From Lysobacter sp. GX 14042 (GTDB lineage Bacteria > Pseudomonadota > Gammaproteobacteria > Xanthomonadales > Xanthomonadaceae), in NCBI RefSeq assembly GCF_021390425.1, contig NZ_JAJUWY010000002.1:372001-436000 (forward strand): DNA of 64,000 nucleotides, in the 5' to 3' direction. Below the pieces are notes generated by a model. That model did not search any database and was not told where the DNA came from. It saw only the letters and a program-made list of their open reading frames with translations. The position numbers and the translations under genes were made by a program. This document shows positions 52,109-62,181 of the stretch, piece by piece; within the stretch, counting starts at the first letter, position 1, and each line of letters opens with the position of its first letter.

Positions 52109-53985
52109 GGGCCCGGCTCCGCAACGGCGTCGGGTTCCAGCCCCTCGGGCATCTTCCCCAGCAGCCAGGCGTCCAAGATCTGCCGCGCGATCGGCGCCGC
52201 CGCGCTGCCTCCGTAGCCTCCGTGCTCGACCATCACCGCCACCGCGATCTGCGGATCCTCGGCCGGCGCATAGCCGACGAACAGCGCGGTGTGCCGCAGG
52301 TGGTAGGGCAGCGTGCGCGGGTCGGCGCTGATGTTGCCGCGCCGGCTCGAGCGCTGCGCCGTCCCGGTCTTGCCGGCCATCGTGTAGCCGGCGCCGACCG
52401 CGGCGCGGCGCCCGCTCCCGCGGGCACCGTGCATGGTGGCGATCATGCCCTCCTGCACCACGCGCACATGCGCCGGATCGTCGCTGGCCTGGCTCACCGC
52501 AGTCGGCCCCAGCTCGCGCCAGGGTGCGCCGTAGCCGTCGCGCCTGGCCGCCACCAACCGCAGTTCGTGCAGCCTGCCCCCGTCGGCGATGGCGGCGGTG
52601 GCGCGTGCCAGCTGCAGCGCGGTGGCGACCCAGTAGCCCTGCCCGATGCCGGCGATCACCGTTTCGCCCGGATACCACGGCTCGGTGCTGACCGAACGCT
52701 TGTAGTCACGCGAGGGCACCGAGCCGCGACTCTCGCCCACCAGGTCGATGCCGGTCTTTTCGCCGAAACCGAAGCGCCGCATCGCCGCGGACAGGCGGTC
52801 GATCCCCATGTCCATGGCGAGCTGGTAGTAGTAGGTGTTGACCGACCAGGCGATCGACTCGCGCAGGTCGTGCCAGCCGTGCCCGCCGCGCGCGGCATCG
52901 CGGTAGCCGCGCGCCTGGCCGGGGATGTGGAACTCGCCACTGGAGAAGAAGCGCTGTTCCGGCGTGCGCAACCCGTAGTCCAGCCCCGCCAGCGCGATCA
53001 TCGGCTTGACGGTCGATCCCGGCGGCCCGCCGCCGAGCACGTTGCGGTTGAACAGCGGCCGCGACGGATCGGAAGTCAGCGCGTCGTACTGGGCATGCGA
53101 GATGCCGTTGACGAACAGGTTGGTGTCATAGGACGGAAGGCTGACCATCGCCAGCACCTGGCCGGTGCGCGGATCGATGGCCACCGCGGAGCCTTCCTGC
53201 TCCCCGAACGCGGCGGCCATCGCGCGCTGCAGGTCCAGGTCCAGCGACAGCCTGAGATCCGCGCCCGGCCGCGCCGGCTCCTGGCCGAGCAGCCGCATCG
53301 GCCGCCCCTCGACATTGGTCTCGACCTTCTCGTGGCCCACCTGCCCGCGCAGCGCCGGTTCGTAGGCCCGTTCCAGCCCGGTCTTGCCGGTATGGCTGAA
53401 GTGGACGATTTCCGGGCCCAGGCTGGCCAGCTCGTCCTCGTCGACCCGGCCGACGTAGCCGATCACGTGGGCAAACAGTTCGCCATGGAGATAGCGGCGG
53501 TTGAGGTACGACACCACCTCCACGCCCGGGAAACGCCAGCGCTCGACCGCGAACCGGGCGACCTCCTCCTCCGACAGGCGGACCTTCAGCGGCACCGTGC
53601 GGAAGCCGGGGACGCCGCGCCGCGCCTTGTGGAAGGCGTCGATGTCCTCGGCGCCGAGGTCGACCACACGGGCCAGCTCCGGCAACCAGCCCGCCGGATC
53701 CCCGGCCTCCCCCAGGGTGACCTCCAGCCGCCAGGCCGGGACGTTGTCGGCAAGCACCCGCCCCTTGCGGTCGAAGATCAGTCCGCGGCCCGGGACCACC
53801 GGCTTGAGCTTGATCCGGTTCTGTTCCGAGCGGGTGGCGAACTCGTCGTGGCGCACCACCTGCAGGTTGAAATACCAGGCGGCCACCCCGCCCAGGCCCA
53901 GCACCACGCCGGCCAGGGCGACCAGGGCCCGGCGCCGGAACTGCGCGGCCTCCTGCTGGAGGTTCTTGAGGCGGCGTGGGCGCAT
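52105..53985 (-). CDS. mrdA: Penicillin-binding protein 2 (elongasome transpeptidase)
   Basis: 626 residues. One N-terminal membrane helix (about 18-40), a pedestal domain and a transpeptidase domain. Motifs are SxxK in GSTVKPMIAL, SxN in AWSVNTYYYQ and KTG in AGKTGTAQRS. It cross-links peptidoglycan with RodA during elongation. It follows mreD by 3 bp and is coupled to rodA by ATGA overlap. Confidence 0.97.
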   Translation of the reverse strand: MRPRRLKNLQQEAAQFRRRALVALAGVVLGLGGVAAWYFNLQVVRHDEFATRSEQNRIKLKPVVPGRGLIFDRKGRVLADNVPAWRLEVTLGEAGDPAGWLPELARVVDLGAEDIDAFHKARRGVPGFRTVPLKVRLSEEEVARFAVERWRFPGVEVVSYLNRRYLHGELFAHVIGYVGRVDEDELASLGPEIVHFSHTGKTGLERAYEPALRGQVGHEKVETNVEGRPMRLLGQEPARPGADLRLSLDLDLQRAMAAAFGEQEGSAVAIDPRTGQVLAMVSLPSYDTNLFVNGISHAQYDALTSDPSRPLFNRNVLGGGPPGSTVKPMIALAGLDYGLRTPEQRFFSSGEFHIPGQARGYRDAARGGHGWHDLRESIAWSVNTYYYQLAMDMGIDRLSAAMRRFGFGEKTGIDLVGESRGSVPSRDYKRSVSTEPWYPGETVIAGIGQGYWVATALQLARATAAIADGGRLHELRLVAARRDGYGAPWRELGPTAVSQASDDPAHVRVVQEGMIATMHGARGSGRRAAVGAGYTMAGKTGTAQRSSRRGNISADPRTLPYHLRHTALFVGYAPAEDPQIAVAVMVEHGGYGGSAAAPIARQILDAWLLGKMPEGLEPDAVAEPGP

Positions 53986-53988
53986 GGC

Positions 53989-54474
53989 TCAGCCCCTTCG
54001 CCAGTTGCCCAGCCGCATCGCATCCAGCAGCCAGAACACCGGCGGCCAGAGCAGCATCGCCACGACCGGCGCCAGCCAGGCCAGCCGGGGCACCGGCGGC
54101 AGGCCCAGGGCGATGTTGAGTATGGCGTCGATGATGCGGTCGTTGAGCAGCAACCCGCCGATCGACAGCGCCTGCTGCCAGGGCGGGAAGAAGCGCAGGC
54201 GCGCGCGGAAGCGCTGCAGGATGAAGGCCATCACAACCAGCCGCAGCGCCTGTTCGCCCATCAGGCTGCCGAACGCCAGGTCGGCCAGCAGGCCACAGGC
54301 GAATGCCAGCCCGAGTCCGGCACGGTCCGGCCGCTCGATCACCCAGTAGGCAACCACCAGCGCCAGCCAGTACGGGCGCAGCGGCTGCAGCAGCGCGGGC
54401 AGCGGCAGCAGGCCCAGCACGATGGCGAGCAACACGCTGGCCGGCAGCAACCAGGACCGGTCGCGGCGGCTCAT
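53989..54474 (-). CDS. mreD: Rod shape-determining protein MreD
   Basis: 161 residues with five or six hydrophobic helices and few charges, as expected for MreD (LPALLQPLRPYWLALVVAYW, ACGLLADLAFGSLMGEQALR). It belongs to the elongasome between MreC and PBP2/RodA. The start overlaps the mreC stop by 4 bp. Confidence 0.93.
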   Translation of the reverse strand: MSRRDRSWLLPASVLLAIVLGLLPLPALLQPLRPYWLALVVAYWVIERPDRAGLGLAFACGLLADLAFGSLMGEQALRLVVMAFILQRFRARLRFFPPWQQALSIGGLLLNDRIIDAILNIALGLPPVPRLAWLAPVVAMLLWPPVFWLLDAMRLGNWRRG

Positions 54475-55412
54475 GGTTCCGGCTCCGGTTCCGGAGCGTC
54501 GCCGGTGTCCGCCGCCGCTCCCGGCGCGGCGGGTGCCTCGCCGGGGAGCAGCCCGGCGTCCTCGGGAGGGGGGCTGGGCACCTCGCGCAGCAGCAGCACG
54601 GCGCGGCCCCGGTCCAGTTGCGCCGCCGGCCTGACCTCGCCCACCAGGAAGGCACCGCTCTCGTCGGGCTGGAGTGCGACCAGGGTCCCGACCGGAAAGC
54701 CGGGCGGGAACCGCCCGCCCAGGCCCGAAGTCAGCAGCTCGTCGCCGATCTCCACGTCCGAGGACAGCGGGATGCCGGGGACCCGCAGCAGGTCGCTGCG
54801 CCCCTGGCCGTATGCGACCAGCCGGACCTGGCTGCGGGCGACCATCACCGGCACGGCGTGCGCTGGATCGGTCAGCAGCAGTGCGGTGGCATGCAGCGGC
54901 CGCGCTTCGATCACCTGCCCCACCAGCCCTCCGGCGTCGAGCACGCTCTGCCCGGTACGCACGCCCTGGTTGCTGCCGGCGTCGAGCACCAGCCGCTGTC
55001 GCGCCGGATCCAGGTCGATGTCCAGGATCGGCGCCAGCTGCACGTCCAGCCCTCCGCTCTGTGCAACGCCCAGCAGTGCGCGCAGGCGTGCGTTGTCGTC
55101 GGCCAGGGTCTGCAGCCGGGTGATGCGCGCACTGCTGACCAGCAGCTCGTTGCGCAGGCGCTCGTTGTCGGCGGTGAGCTGCGCCAGCGTTCCGGCATCG
55201 TCATAGACCCGGCGGGCCGCGCGGCCGGGCCAGCCGGCGACCGACCACAGCGGCTGCACCACCAGCGAGGCCTGTCCACGCATCCCCGCCAGCCAGCCAC
55301 CCCGGTGGTCGAGCACGATCAGCAGTGCCGCCAGCGCCAGGTAGCCCAGCAGCTTCAGGGTGGCGACGACTTCGCCTTGTCGGTTGGGACTGTGGGTGCC
55401 CAGTGCTGGCAC
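54471..55412 (-). CDS. mreC: Rod shape-determining protein MreC
   Basis: About 313 residues. One membrane helix (LGYLALAALLIVLDHRGGW), a periplasmic coiled coil (LAQLTADNERLRNELLVSS) and two beta domains (LDAGSNQGVRTGQSVL, GLVGQVIEARPLHATALLLT) follow. The C-terminus is a Pro/Glu-rich tail ending in Pro-Glu repeats. The start is uncertain: I use a GTG just before the conserved N-terminal region. The frame is open 39 codons further upstream with no plausible sequence. It sits 55 bp after mreB. Confidence 0.9.
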   Translation of the reverse strand: MPALGTHSPNRQGEVVATLKLLGYLALAALLIVLDHRGGWLAGMRGQASLVVQPLWSVAGWPGRAARRVYDDAGTLAQLTADNERLRNELLVSSARITRLQTLADDNARLRALLGVAQSGGLDVQLAPILDIDLDPARQRLVLDAGSNQGVRTGQSVLDAGGLVGQVIEARPLHATALLLTDPAHAVPVMVARSQVRLVAYGQGRSDLLRVPGIPLSSDVEIGDELLTSGLGGRFPPGFPVGTLVALQPDESGAFLVGEVRPAAQLDRGRAVLLLREVPSPPPEDAGLLPGEAPAAPGAAADTGDAPEPEPEP

Positions 55413-55467
55413 GGCGCTCAACGGTCGGGTGGCAGCGCCTCCGGGCGCCGGGAACGGGAAGGCCGGA

Positions 55468-56532
<1,065 letters not shown>

Positions 56533-56556
56533 TCAGGGACGCGGAGGCGGCCGGCT

Positions 56557-56585
56557 AATCTAACAACGCCCCCCTGCTGCAGCAA
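56557..56585 (-). promoter_or_regulatory. Predicted sigma-70 promoter of the mreB operon
   Basis: Leftward -35 TTGCTG (56580-56585), 17-bp spacer, -10 TAGATT (56557-56562). Transcription would start near 56549, giving a 5' leader of about 35 nt to the mreB ATG. On the other strand an isolated TAGAAT at 56674-56679 could be a -10 for the rightward kinase gene, without a clear -35. Confidence 0.6.
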
Positions 56586-56779
56586 GGAGAATCAACGTCC
56601 TGCGGCGGTTTCGGCCCCTCGGCGGCAGCCACTCGCGGCCCGGCATGGCTGGCCGCCGACGCGGAGGCAGCGGTAGAATCCGCAGGTTGAGCGTGTGCCT
56701 GGCGCCCCGAGCGCGGCCCGCCCTCCACCCGACCTGCCTGCCTTGCCGCCCCGCCCGCGGCCTCCCGGAGCGCGACCGA

Positions 56780-57712
56780 ATGTCAGCCCTGATCTGCGGC
56801 TCGCTGGCCTACGACACCATCATGGTGTTCCAGGACCAGTTCAAGAACCACATCCTCCCGGACAAGGTCCACCTGCTGAACGTCTCCTTCTACGTCCCGC
56901 GCATGCGCCGGGAATTCGGCGGCTGTGGCGGCAACATCGCCTACAACCTCAAGCTGCTGGGCGGCAACCCGGTCCCGATGGCCACGGTGGGCCAGGACTT
57001 CGCCCCCTACCGCGCGCACTTCGAGCGCGAGGGCATCGACCTGTCGCGGGTGCGCGAACTGCCCGGCATGTTCACCCCGCAGGCCTTCATCACCACCGAC
57101 CTGGACAACAACCAGATCACCGCCTTCCACCCCGGCGCGATGGAGCGCTCGCACGAGAACCACGTGCGCGACGTCCCCGGCGTGGAGATCGGCATCATCA
57201 GCCCCGATGCCTACCAGGGGATGATCCAGAACGCCCACGAGTTCGCCGAGTGCGGCATCCCCTTCATCTTCGACCCCGGCCAGGCCATGCCGCTGTTCAA
57301 CGGCGCCGAGCTGCGCACGTTCATCGAGCAGGCCGACTACGTCACCGTCAACGACTACGAGTCCAACCTGCTGGCCGAGCGCACCGGCTGGAGCGAGGCC
57401 GAGATCGCCGGCAAGGTGAAGGCCTACATCGCCACCCGCGGCCCGCGCGGCGCGGTGATCCACGCCGACGGCCAGGCCCACGAGATCCCGCCGGCGCGCG
57501 AGCGCAGCATCACCGACCCCACCGGTTGCGGCGACGCGTTCCGCGCCGGGCTGATCTTCGGCATCCTGCGCGGGCATGACTGGCCGACCATCGGCCGCAT
57601 CGGCAACCTGATGGGCGCGCTGAACGTCGAACACCACGGAACGCAGAACCAGCGTTTCTCCTTCGACGAGTTCGCGGCGGAGTTCCGGGAGCAGTTCGGG
57701 TACGCCCTCTGA
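56780..57712 (+). CDS. PfkB-family carbohydrate/nucleoside kinase
   Basis: 310 residues. The ribokinase fold shows the N-terminal glycine pair FGGCGGNIAYNLKLLGG and the C-terminal anion hole and catalytic Asp in TDPTGCGDAFRAG. The lid and substrate segment (GMFTPQAFITTDLDNNQITA) most resembles bacterial adenosine kinases and related sugar kinases. It phosphorylates a hydroxymethyl group with ATP. Adenosine is my best guess but ribose-like sugars cannot be excluded. Confidence 0.88.
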   Translation: MSALICGSLAYDTIMVFQDQFKNHILPDKVHLLNVSFYVPRMRREFGGCGGNIAYNLKLLGGNPVPMATVGQDFAPYRAHFEREGIDLSRVRELPGMFTPQAFITTDLDNNQITAFHPGAMERSHENHVRDVPGVEIGIISPDAYQGMIQNAHEFAECGIPFIFDPGQAMPLFNGAELRTFIEQADYVTVNDYESNLLAERTGWSEAEIAGKVKAYIATRGPRGAVIHADGQAHEIPPARERSITDPTGCGDAFRAGLIFGILRGHDWPTIGRIGNLMGALNVEHHGTQNQRFSFDEFAAEFREQFGYAL

Positions 57713-57734
57713 CGACGTGTAGCAACCGCGGTGG

Positions 57735-58466
57735 TCATTGCTGCGGCCATTTCGGCAGCTCGGACGGATCCAGCCCGCGGGTCTCGAACACCGCGGTGCG
57801 GGTGCCCCCCGCCTTCACCGGGAACTCGATGCGGAGCACGTCGGCCGCGATGGCATGCCGCCACAGCGCCTTCTCGTCCTCGATGAACATCGCGATCGCC
57901 TCGTCGGTGTCGGGGCGGCTGCCGTCCATGGTGACCGGATCCGCATCATCCAGGGTGACCTTGAGCCTGCAGCCGGAGTAGCAGTCGAAGTCACCGCGCT
58001 CCAGGGTCAGGTAGGCACTGGTGCCCCACTCCGGATGGTCGCGGAAGATCAGCCGCACCGGCCGGGCGCTGCCGTCGTCGGTCTTGACGTTGTCCTTCGC
58101 GTAGATCGCGGCCGAAAGCTGCGCCCCGCCGGTGGCCTGCGCCTCGCGCTGGTAGGCCCACAGCGCCGCGGTGCGCTCGGCCTCCCGCGCTTCGTTTGCA
58201 CGCTTGGACGCATCCACATGCCGCTCCTTGATCGAGGCCGCCGCCTCGCTTTCCGGGTACTGGGCCAGCAGCACGTCACCGTGGGCCTTGGCCAGCTGCC
58301 AGTTCTCCGCCTCGTACTGCTCCTCGAACTGCCGTGCCATGTCGGCCGCGGCCTGCTCGGCGACCGCGGCCTGGCGAGCCCGCTCGGCCTCCGGATCGGC
58401 AGCCGGCTGGCAGGCGGCCAGGCCGAGGGCGATGACGGTGAAAAGGAGCGCGATGTTGAGGTTCAT
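57735..58466 (-). CDS. Lipoprotein of unknown function
   Basis: 243 residues. The lipobox is LGLAAC at Cys19. An Ala/Glu/Arg-rich coiled-coil region (about 25-105) is followed by a globular domain from AIYAKDNVKTDDGSARPVRL onward, including the cysteine pair FDCYSGCRLKVTL and VLRIEFPVKAGG. Xanthomonads have similar lipoproteins, as far as I recall. The gene converges with the PfkB gene (22-bp gap). Function unknown. Confidence 0.72.
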   Translation of the reverse strand: MNLNIALLFTVIALGLAACQPAADPEAERARQAAVAEQAAADMARQFEEQYEAENWQLAKAHGDVLLAQYPESEAAASIKERHVDASKRANEAREAERTAALWAYQREAQATGGAQLSAAIYAKDNVKTDDGSARPVRLIFRDHPEWGTSAYLTLERGDFDCYSGCRLKVTLDDADPVTMDGSRPDTDEAIAMFIEDEKALWRHAIAADVLRIEFPVKAGGTRTAVFETRGLDPSELPKWPQQ

Positions 58467-58510
58467 GGGAGGTCCCGGGAATGGTGGATGGGGGGATTGT
58501 AAGAGCGAGG

Positions 58511-58601
58511 AACGAGTGAAGAGGAACGAGGAACGAGTAAGGGCAGAGGCAAAAGCAGAAGCTTGGCGCTTTTACTCGTTCCTCGTTCCTCTTCACTCGT
58601 T
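58511..58601. repeat. Long perfect inverted repeat (30-bp arms)
   Basis: Arms 58511-58540 and 58572-58601 are exact reverse complements, with a 31-nt centre that itself begins and ends with partly complementary AAAAGC / GCTTTT. Each arm holds tandem copies of a GAGGAACGAG-type unit. The arms are much lower in G+C than their surroundings. It lies between the lipoprotein start and the aminopeptidase terminator. It could be a hairpin of a mobile intergenic element or act in RNA processing. Confidence 0.85.
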
Positions 58602-58620
58602 TCTCGCCCAACGTCCTTGT

Positions 58621-58640
58621 ATCCCCGCGTTCGCGGGGAT
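58621..58640. repeat. REP-like palindrome, second copy
   Basis: ATCCCCGCG-TT-CGCGGGGAT is a perfect 9-bp inverted repeat, followed by GACGACCGGA and a second TCGCGGGGATGACC half. It shares the CCCGCG core and the GTC/GAC flanks with the palindrome at 39434-39453 and abuts the long inverted repeat. Confidence 0.75.
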
Positions 58641-58691
58641 GACGACCGGATCGCGGGGATGACCAATCGGCGTTCGCAAGGCGGTCGGAAA

Positions 58692-58717
58692 CAAAGCGGC
58701 CGCCCTCGGGCGGCCGC
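58692..58717 (-). terminator. Terminator of the M1 aminopeptidase gene
   Basis: A perfect 10-bp stem (GCGGCCGCCC / GGGCGGCCGC, 58696-58717) with a two-base loop lies 24 bp after the stop at 58741. On the leftward strand it is followed by TTTGTTT. Confidence 0.8.
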
Positions 58718-58740
58718 GTAACGTCACCTGATCGCCGCCC

Positions 58741-60684
58741 TCACTCGGCGACCGGCGCTCCTGCCTCGCCCTTGGCCACGGCGATCACCCGCTCCACCGA
58801 GGCGGTGGTGATCGGGTGGTAGCCGGCGCGGGCCTTTTCCAGCACCTGCTCGGCCAGGGCCAGGCCCTCGGGGGTTTTCACCAGTTCGGCGTAGGTGGGC
58901 ATGATCAGCTTGCGGCGGCCGATCTTCTCCAGGAACTCCGCGATCTCGCCGTTGGCGCGGGTGTAGCCACTGCGCACCGCCAGCGGGTACCAGCGCATCG
59001 CGATCTCGCCGTTGGCGGTGCCGGTGAAGCCGTAGGCGGCGTCGAGCTCGGCCAGCTGGGCCTGCTCCAGGGTCGGCGGCATGCTGTCGAGGAAGTGCAG
59101 CCACTCCTGGGTGGTCCAGGCATCGGTGGCGTCCTTCGCGGGCAGGCCTTCGCCGTCCAGCCAGGCCTGGCGCAGCGTGTCGACCCGATCGAACTGGGTC
59201 GAGGCCGACACCGGCGCCGAATCCGGAATGCCCGGTTCGTACAGCCACTGCTCCAGTTCGGCCTCGGTCACCTTGCCGGGATGCTTGCCCAGCAGGTGCT
59301 CGCCGGCGTAGTCGGCGAAGGTCGACGTGGTCACCGACTGGAAGGCGAAATCGTCGAAGTACTGGCGCAGGAAGGCGTCGAAGGCTTCGCGGCCGAAGCG
59401 CTGCTCCAGGAACATGAGGAACCAGGCGCCCTTGTCGTAGGCGACCGCGGTGTAGGTGGAGTCGGCGTCGACCTCGACCTCGGGGCGGATCGCCAGCGCC
59501 TGGGCCTGCGGGTCCATGTCGGCCAGGCTGGCGCGCAGGTCGTTCTGGGCGATCGCCGCCTCCATGGTGGCGAAGTCCTTGCCGTAGAGCTCCTCGACGA
59601 TGCGGTTCTCGACGTAGCTGGTGATGCCCTCGTTGAGCCACTGGTCCTTCGGGGTGGCGAAGGTCACCAGGTTGCCGGACCAGCTGTGCGCCAGTTCATG
59701 GGCGATCAGCGACACCAGCGACTTGTCGCCGACGATCGCGGTCGGGGTGATGAAGGTCAGGCGCGGGTTCTCCATGCCGCCGTACGGGAACGACGGCGGC
59801 AGGATCAGCAGGTCGTAACGGCCCCAGCGGTACGGGCCGTAGAGCTTCTCGGTGACCTGGATCATCTTCTCGGTGTCGGCGAACTCGGCAACCGCCTTCT
59901 TCACCATGTCCGGCTCGGCCCACACCCCGGAGCGCTCGCTGATCGGCTCGAACACCAGGTCGCCGGCGGCGATCGCCAGCAGGTAGGACGGGATCGCCTG
60001 CGGCATTTCGAAGCGGTAGTCGCCGTCGCGGCTGGCGTCCGGGTCGTTGTCGGCGCTCATCAGCACCATCACGTCATCCGGGCTGGTGACGTGGGCGGTG
60101 TAGGTGAAGCGCACCTGCGGGGTGTCCTGCAGCGGCACCCAGGAGCGGGCGTGGATCTGCTGCGACTGGCTGAACATGAAAGGCTGCTTGCCGCCCTGGG
60201 TCATCGCCGGGGTCAGCCACTGCAGGCCGGAGGCGCCCGGCGAGGTGGTGTAGCTGACGCGGATGCGCGGGTTGCGGTCCGGGGCCTGGATGGTCAGCTT
60301 GCTGCCCAGCCGCGAGTCGGCGGCGGCCAGGTCGAACTCCAGGTCCTGCCACTTGCCGTCGCCACGCTCGCCGGTGACCTTGTCGATGTCCAGGTCGCGG
60401 GTATCGAGCACCAGCTGGCGGGCCTCGCCGTCGCGCCAGTCCAGCGTGTAGGTGGCACTGCCGGAAAGGGTATGGGCGTCGAAGTCCATGGCCAGCTCGA
60501 GGGCCAGGTCGTCGATGCGGACCTTGCCGGGCTCGGCGTAGGAGAATGGATCGTGCTCGACCACGGCGGCCACCGGGGCAGCCGAGCCCTCGGGGGCGGA
60601 GTCACCGGTCTGCGGGGTCTCGCGCGAGCAGCCGGACACCGCCACCGCGGCGGCCAGCCAGAAGGTCATGATCGGAAGTCGCAT
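58741..60684 (-). CDS. M1-family zinc aminopeptidase, lipoprotein
   Basis: 647 residues. A lipoprotein-type signal (WLAAAVAVSGCSRE) precedes an N-terminal beta domain (about 50-230) and the M1 catalytic domain: GGMENPRLTFITP (GxMEN), HELAHSWSGNLVT and the third ligand in WLNEGITSYVE. The C-terminal helical domain resembles leukotriene A4 hydrolase. It should trim peptides outside the cytoplasm. Length and domain order suit the cold-active ColAP/LTA4H-like group. A strong terminator follows. Confidence 0.93.
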   Translation of the reverse strand: MRLPIMTFWLAAAVAVSGCSRETPQTGDSAPEGSAAPVAAVVEHDPFSYAEPGKVRIDDLALELAMDFDAHTLSGSATYTLDWRDGEARQLVLDTRDLDIDKVTGERGDGKWQDLEFDLAAADSRLGSKLTIQAPDRNPRIRVSYTTSPGASGLQWLTPAMTQGGKQPFMFSQSQQIHARSWVPLQDTPQVRFTYTAHVTSPDDVMVLMSADNDPDASRDGDYRFEMPQAIPSYLLAIAAGDLVFEPISERSGVWAEPDMVKKAVAEFADTEKMIQVTEKLYGPYRWGRYDLLILPPSFPYGGMENPRLTFITPTAIVGDKSLVSLIAHELAHSWSGNLVTFATPKDQWLNEGITSYVENRIVEELYGKDFATMEAAIAQNDLRASLADMDPQAQALAIRPEVEVDADSTYTAVAYDKGAWFLMFLEQRFGREAFDAFLRQYFDDFAFQSVTTSTFADYAGEHLLGKHPGKVTEAELEQWLYEPGIPDSAPVSASTQFDRVDTLRQAWLDGEGLPAKDATDAWTTQEWLHFLDSMPPTLEQAQLAELDAAYGFTGTANGEIAMRWYPLAVRSGYTRANGEIAEFLEKIGRRKLIMPTYAELVKTPEGLALAEQVLEKARAGYHPITTASVERVIAVAKGEAGAPVAE

Positions 60685-60766
60685 GGCGGAACCGTCTTTG
60701 CGTCGGGACCGCGGAGTGTAGCCGCCGGGTGAAGCGGGCGCGAAGTGCCGGAGCTGGCGTGTCGCC

Positions 60767-61534
60767 TCAGAACGCGTAGCCGGTGTGCACCGCGCAGATG
60801 CCGGCCGACAGGTTGCGGTAGCTGCAGCGCTCCAGGCCCGCGGCTTCCATCATGGCCTTCAGCTCCTCCTGCGGCGGGTGCTTGCGGATGCTCTCGGCCA
60901 GGTAGCGGTAGCTGTCCTCGTCGCCGGCGAACAGCCGGCCCAGCCGCGGCAGCACCTGGAAGGAATGGAAGTCGTAGACCGGCCGGAACCACTCCGGCTT
61001 CACCTCGGAGAACTCCAGCACCCGCGCCTGCCCGCCGACCTTGAGCACCCGGCGGATCTCGCGCAGCGCGGCGTCCTTGTCGGTCACGTTGCGCAACCCG
61101 AAGGCCATGGTCACCAGGTCGAAGCTGGCATCGGGGAAGGGCAGCGATTCGGCATTGCACTGCACGTACTCGAAACCGTCGACCCGGCCGCGGTCCAGCA
61201 TCCGGTCACGGCCGACCCGCAGCATCTCGCCGTTGATGTCGCCCAGCACGATCGAGCCGGCCTCGCCGACCCGCGGGCGCAGCAGCGCGGCGATGTCCCC
61301 GGTGCCGCCGGCCAGGTCCAGAACGCGGTCGCCGCGGCGCACCTGCGAGGTCGCCACGAAGTAGCGCTTCCATGCCCGGTGGATGCCCAGCGACATCAGG
61401 TCGTTCATCAGGTCGTAGTTGCCCGCGACCGAGGAGAACACCTGCCCCACCAGCTTCTGCTTGTCCCCCTTGGGGACGTCGCGGAAACCGAAGTGGGTGG
61501 TGCCGTCGGGCTTGCTGCCGGGGGTCTCGTTCAT
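60767..61534 (-). CDS. ubiE: Ubiquinone/menaquinone methyltransferase UbiE
   Basis: 255 residues. UbiE motifs are clear: VFSSVAGNYDLMNDLMSLGI, SAM-binding VLDLAGGTGDIAALL, and the second signature RNVTDKDAALREIRRVLKVGG followed by LEFSEV. It performs C-methylation in ubiquinone (and menaquinone) synthesis. The start is at the Met before the short hydrophilic leader typical of UbiE. Confidence 0.97.
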   Translation of the reverse strand: MNETPGSKPDGTTHFGFRDVPKGDKQKLVGQVFSSVAGNYDLMNDLMSLGIHRAWKRYFVATSQVRRGDRVLDLAGGTGDIAALLRPRVGEAGSIVLGDINGEMLRVGRDRMLDRGRVDGFEYVQCNAESLPFPDASFDLVTMAFGLRNVTDKDAALREIRRVLKVGGQARVLEFSEVKPEWFRPVYDFHSFQVLPRLGRLFAGDEDSYRYLAESIRKHPPQEELKAMMEAAGLERCSYRNLSAGICAVHTGYAF

Positions 61535-61623
61535 GGGCGGATTATCGCACCGGATAGCGGGCGGCGTTCGCATGCGGGCGCCCGGACTGACAGGATGGGC
61601 GTCCCACCGCCCGGAGCCATCCA

Positions 61624-62082
61624 ATGGACATCGACCAGTACCGCGCCATGCTCGACACCGCCCTAGACGAGGCCGTCACCGGCCTGGCCGAAGGCGGCGT
61701 CCCGATCGGCGCGGCGCTCTACCACGCCGACGGCAGCCTGCTCGGCGCCGGCCACAACCGCCGCGTGCAGGAGGGCGATCCCTCGGTCCACGCCGAGACC
61801 GACGCCTTCCGAAAGGCCGGCCGCCAGCGCTCCTACGGCGACACCATCATGGTCACCACCCTGGCGCCGTGCTGGTACTGCAGCGGCCTGGTCCGGCAGT
61901 TCGGCATCGGCACCCTGGTGGTGGGCGAATCGGTGAACTTCCCCGGCGGGCTGGACTGGCTGCGCGAAGCCGGGGTCCGCGTCATCGACCTGGCCGACGA
62001 GCGCTGCATCAAGATGATGGGCGATTGGATCGCCGCAAACCCGGGCCTTTGGAACGAGGACATCGGGGAAGATCCGCAGTAG
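61624..62082 (+). CDS. Cytosine-deaminase-like CDA-superfamily enzyme
   Basis: 152 residues. The zinc-deaminase motifs are HAE (His56, Glu58) and PCWYC (Cys83, Cys86). The surrounding sequence EGGVPIGAALYHADGSLLG and GHNRRVQ closely follows yeast-type cytosine deaminase (Fcy1). It probably deaminates cytosine or a related base or nucleoside. Guanine deaminase is an alternative within the superfamily. GGAG lies ahead of the ATG region. Confidence 0.88.
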   Translation: MDIDQYRAMLDTALDEAVTGLAEGGVPIGAALYHADGSLLGAGHNRRVQEGDPSVHAETDAFRKAGRQRSYGDTIMVTTLAPCWYCSGLVRQFGIGTLVVGESVNFPGGLDWLREAGVRVIDLADERCIKMMGDWIAANPGLWNEDIGEDPQ

Positions 62083-62181
62083 CGCCGGAAGCCGGCGGCC
62101 AACGCCAAGGGTACGCCCCAGTTGGCGCGCCGCCTGCGGCGTGACGACACTGGCCTTCCCTCGAACCACCGGGACGCGCAC

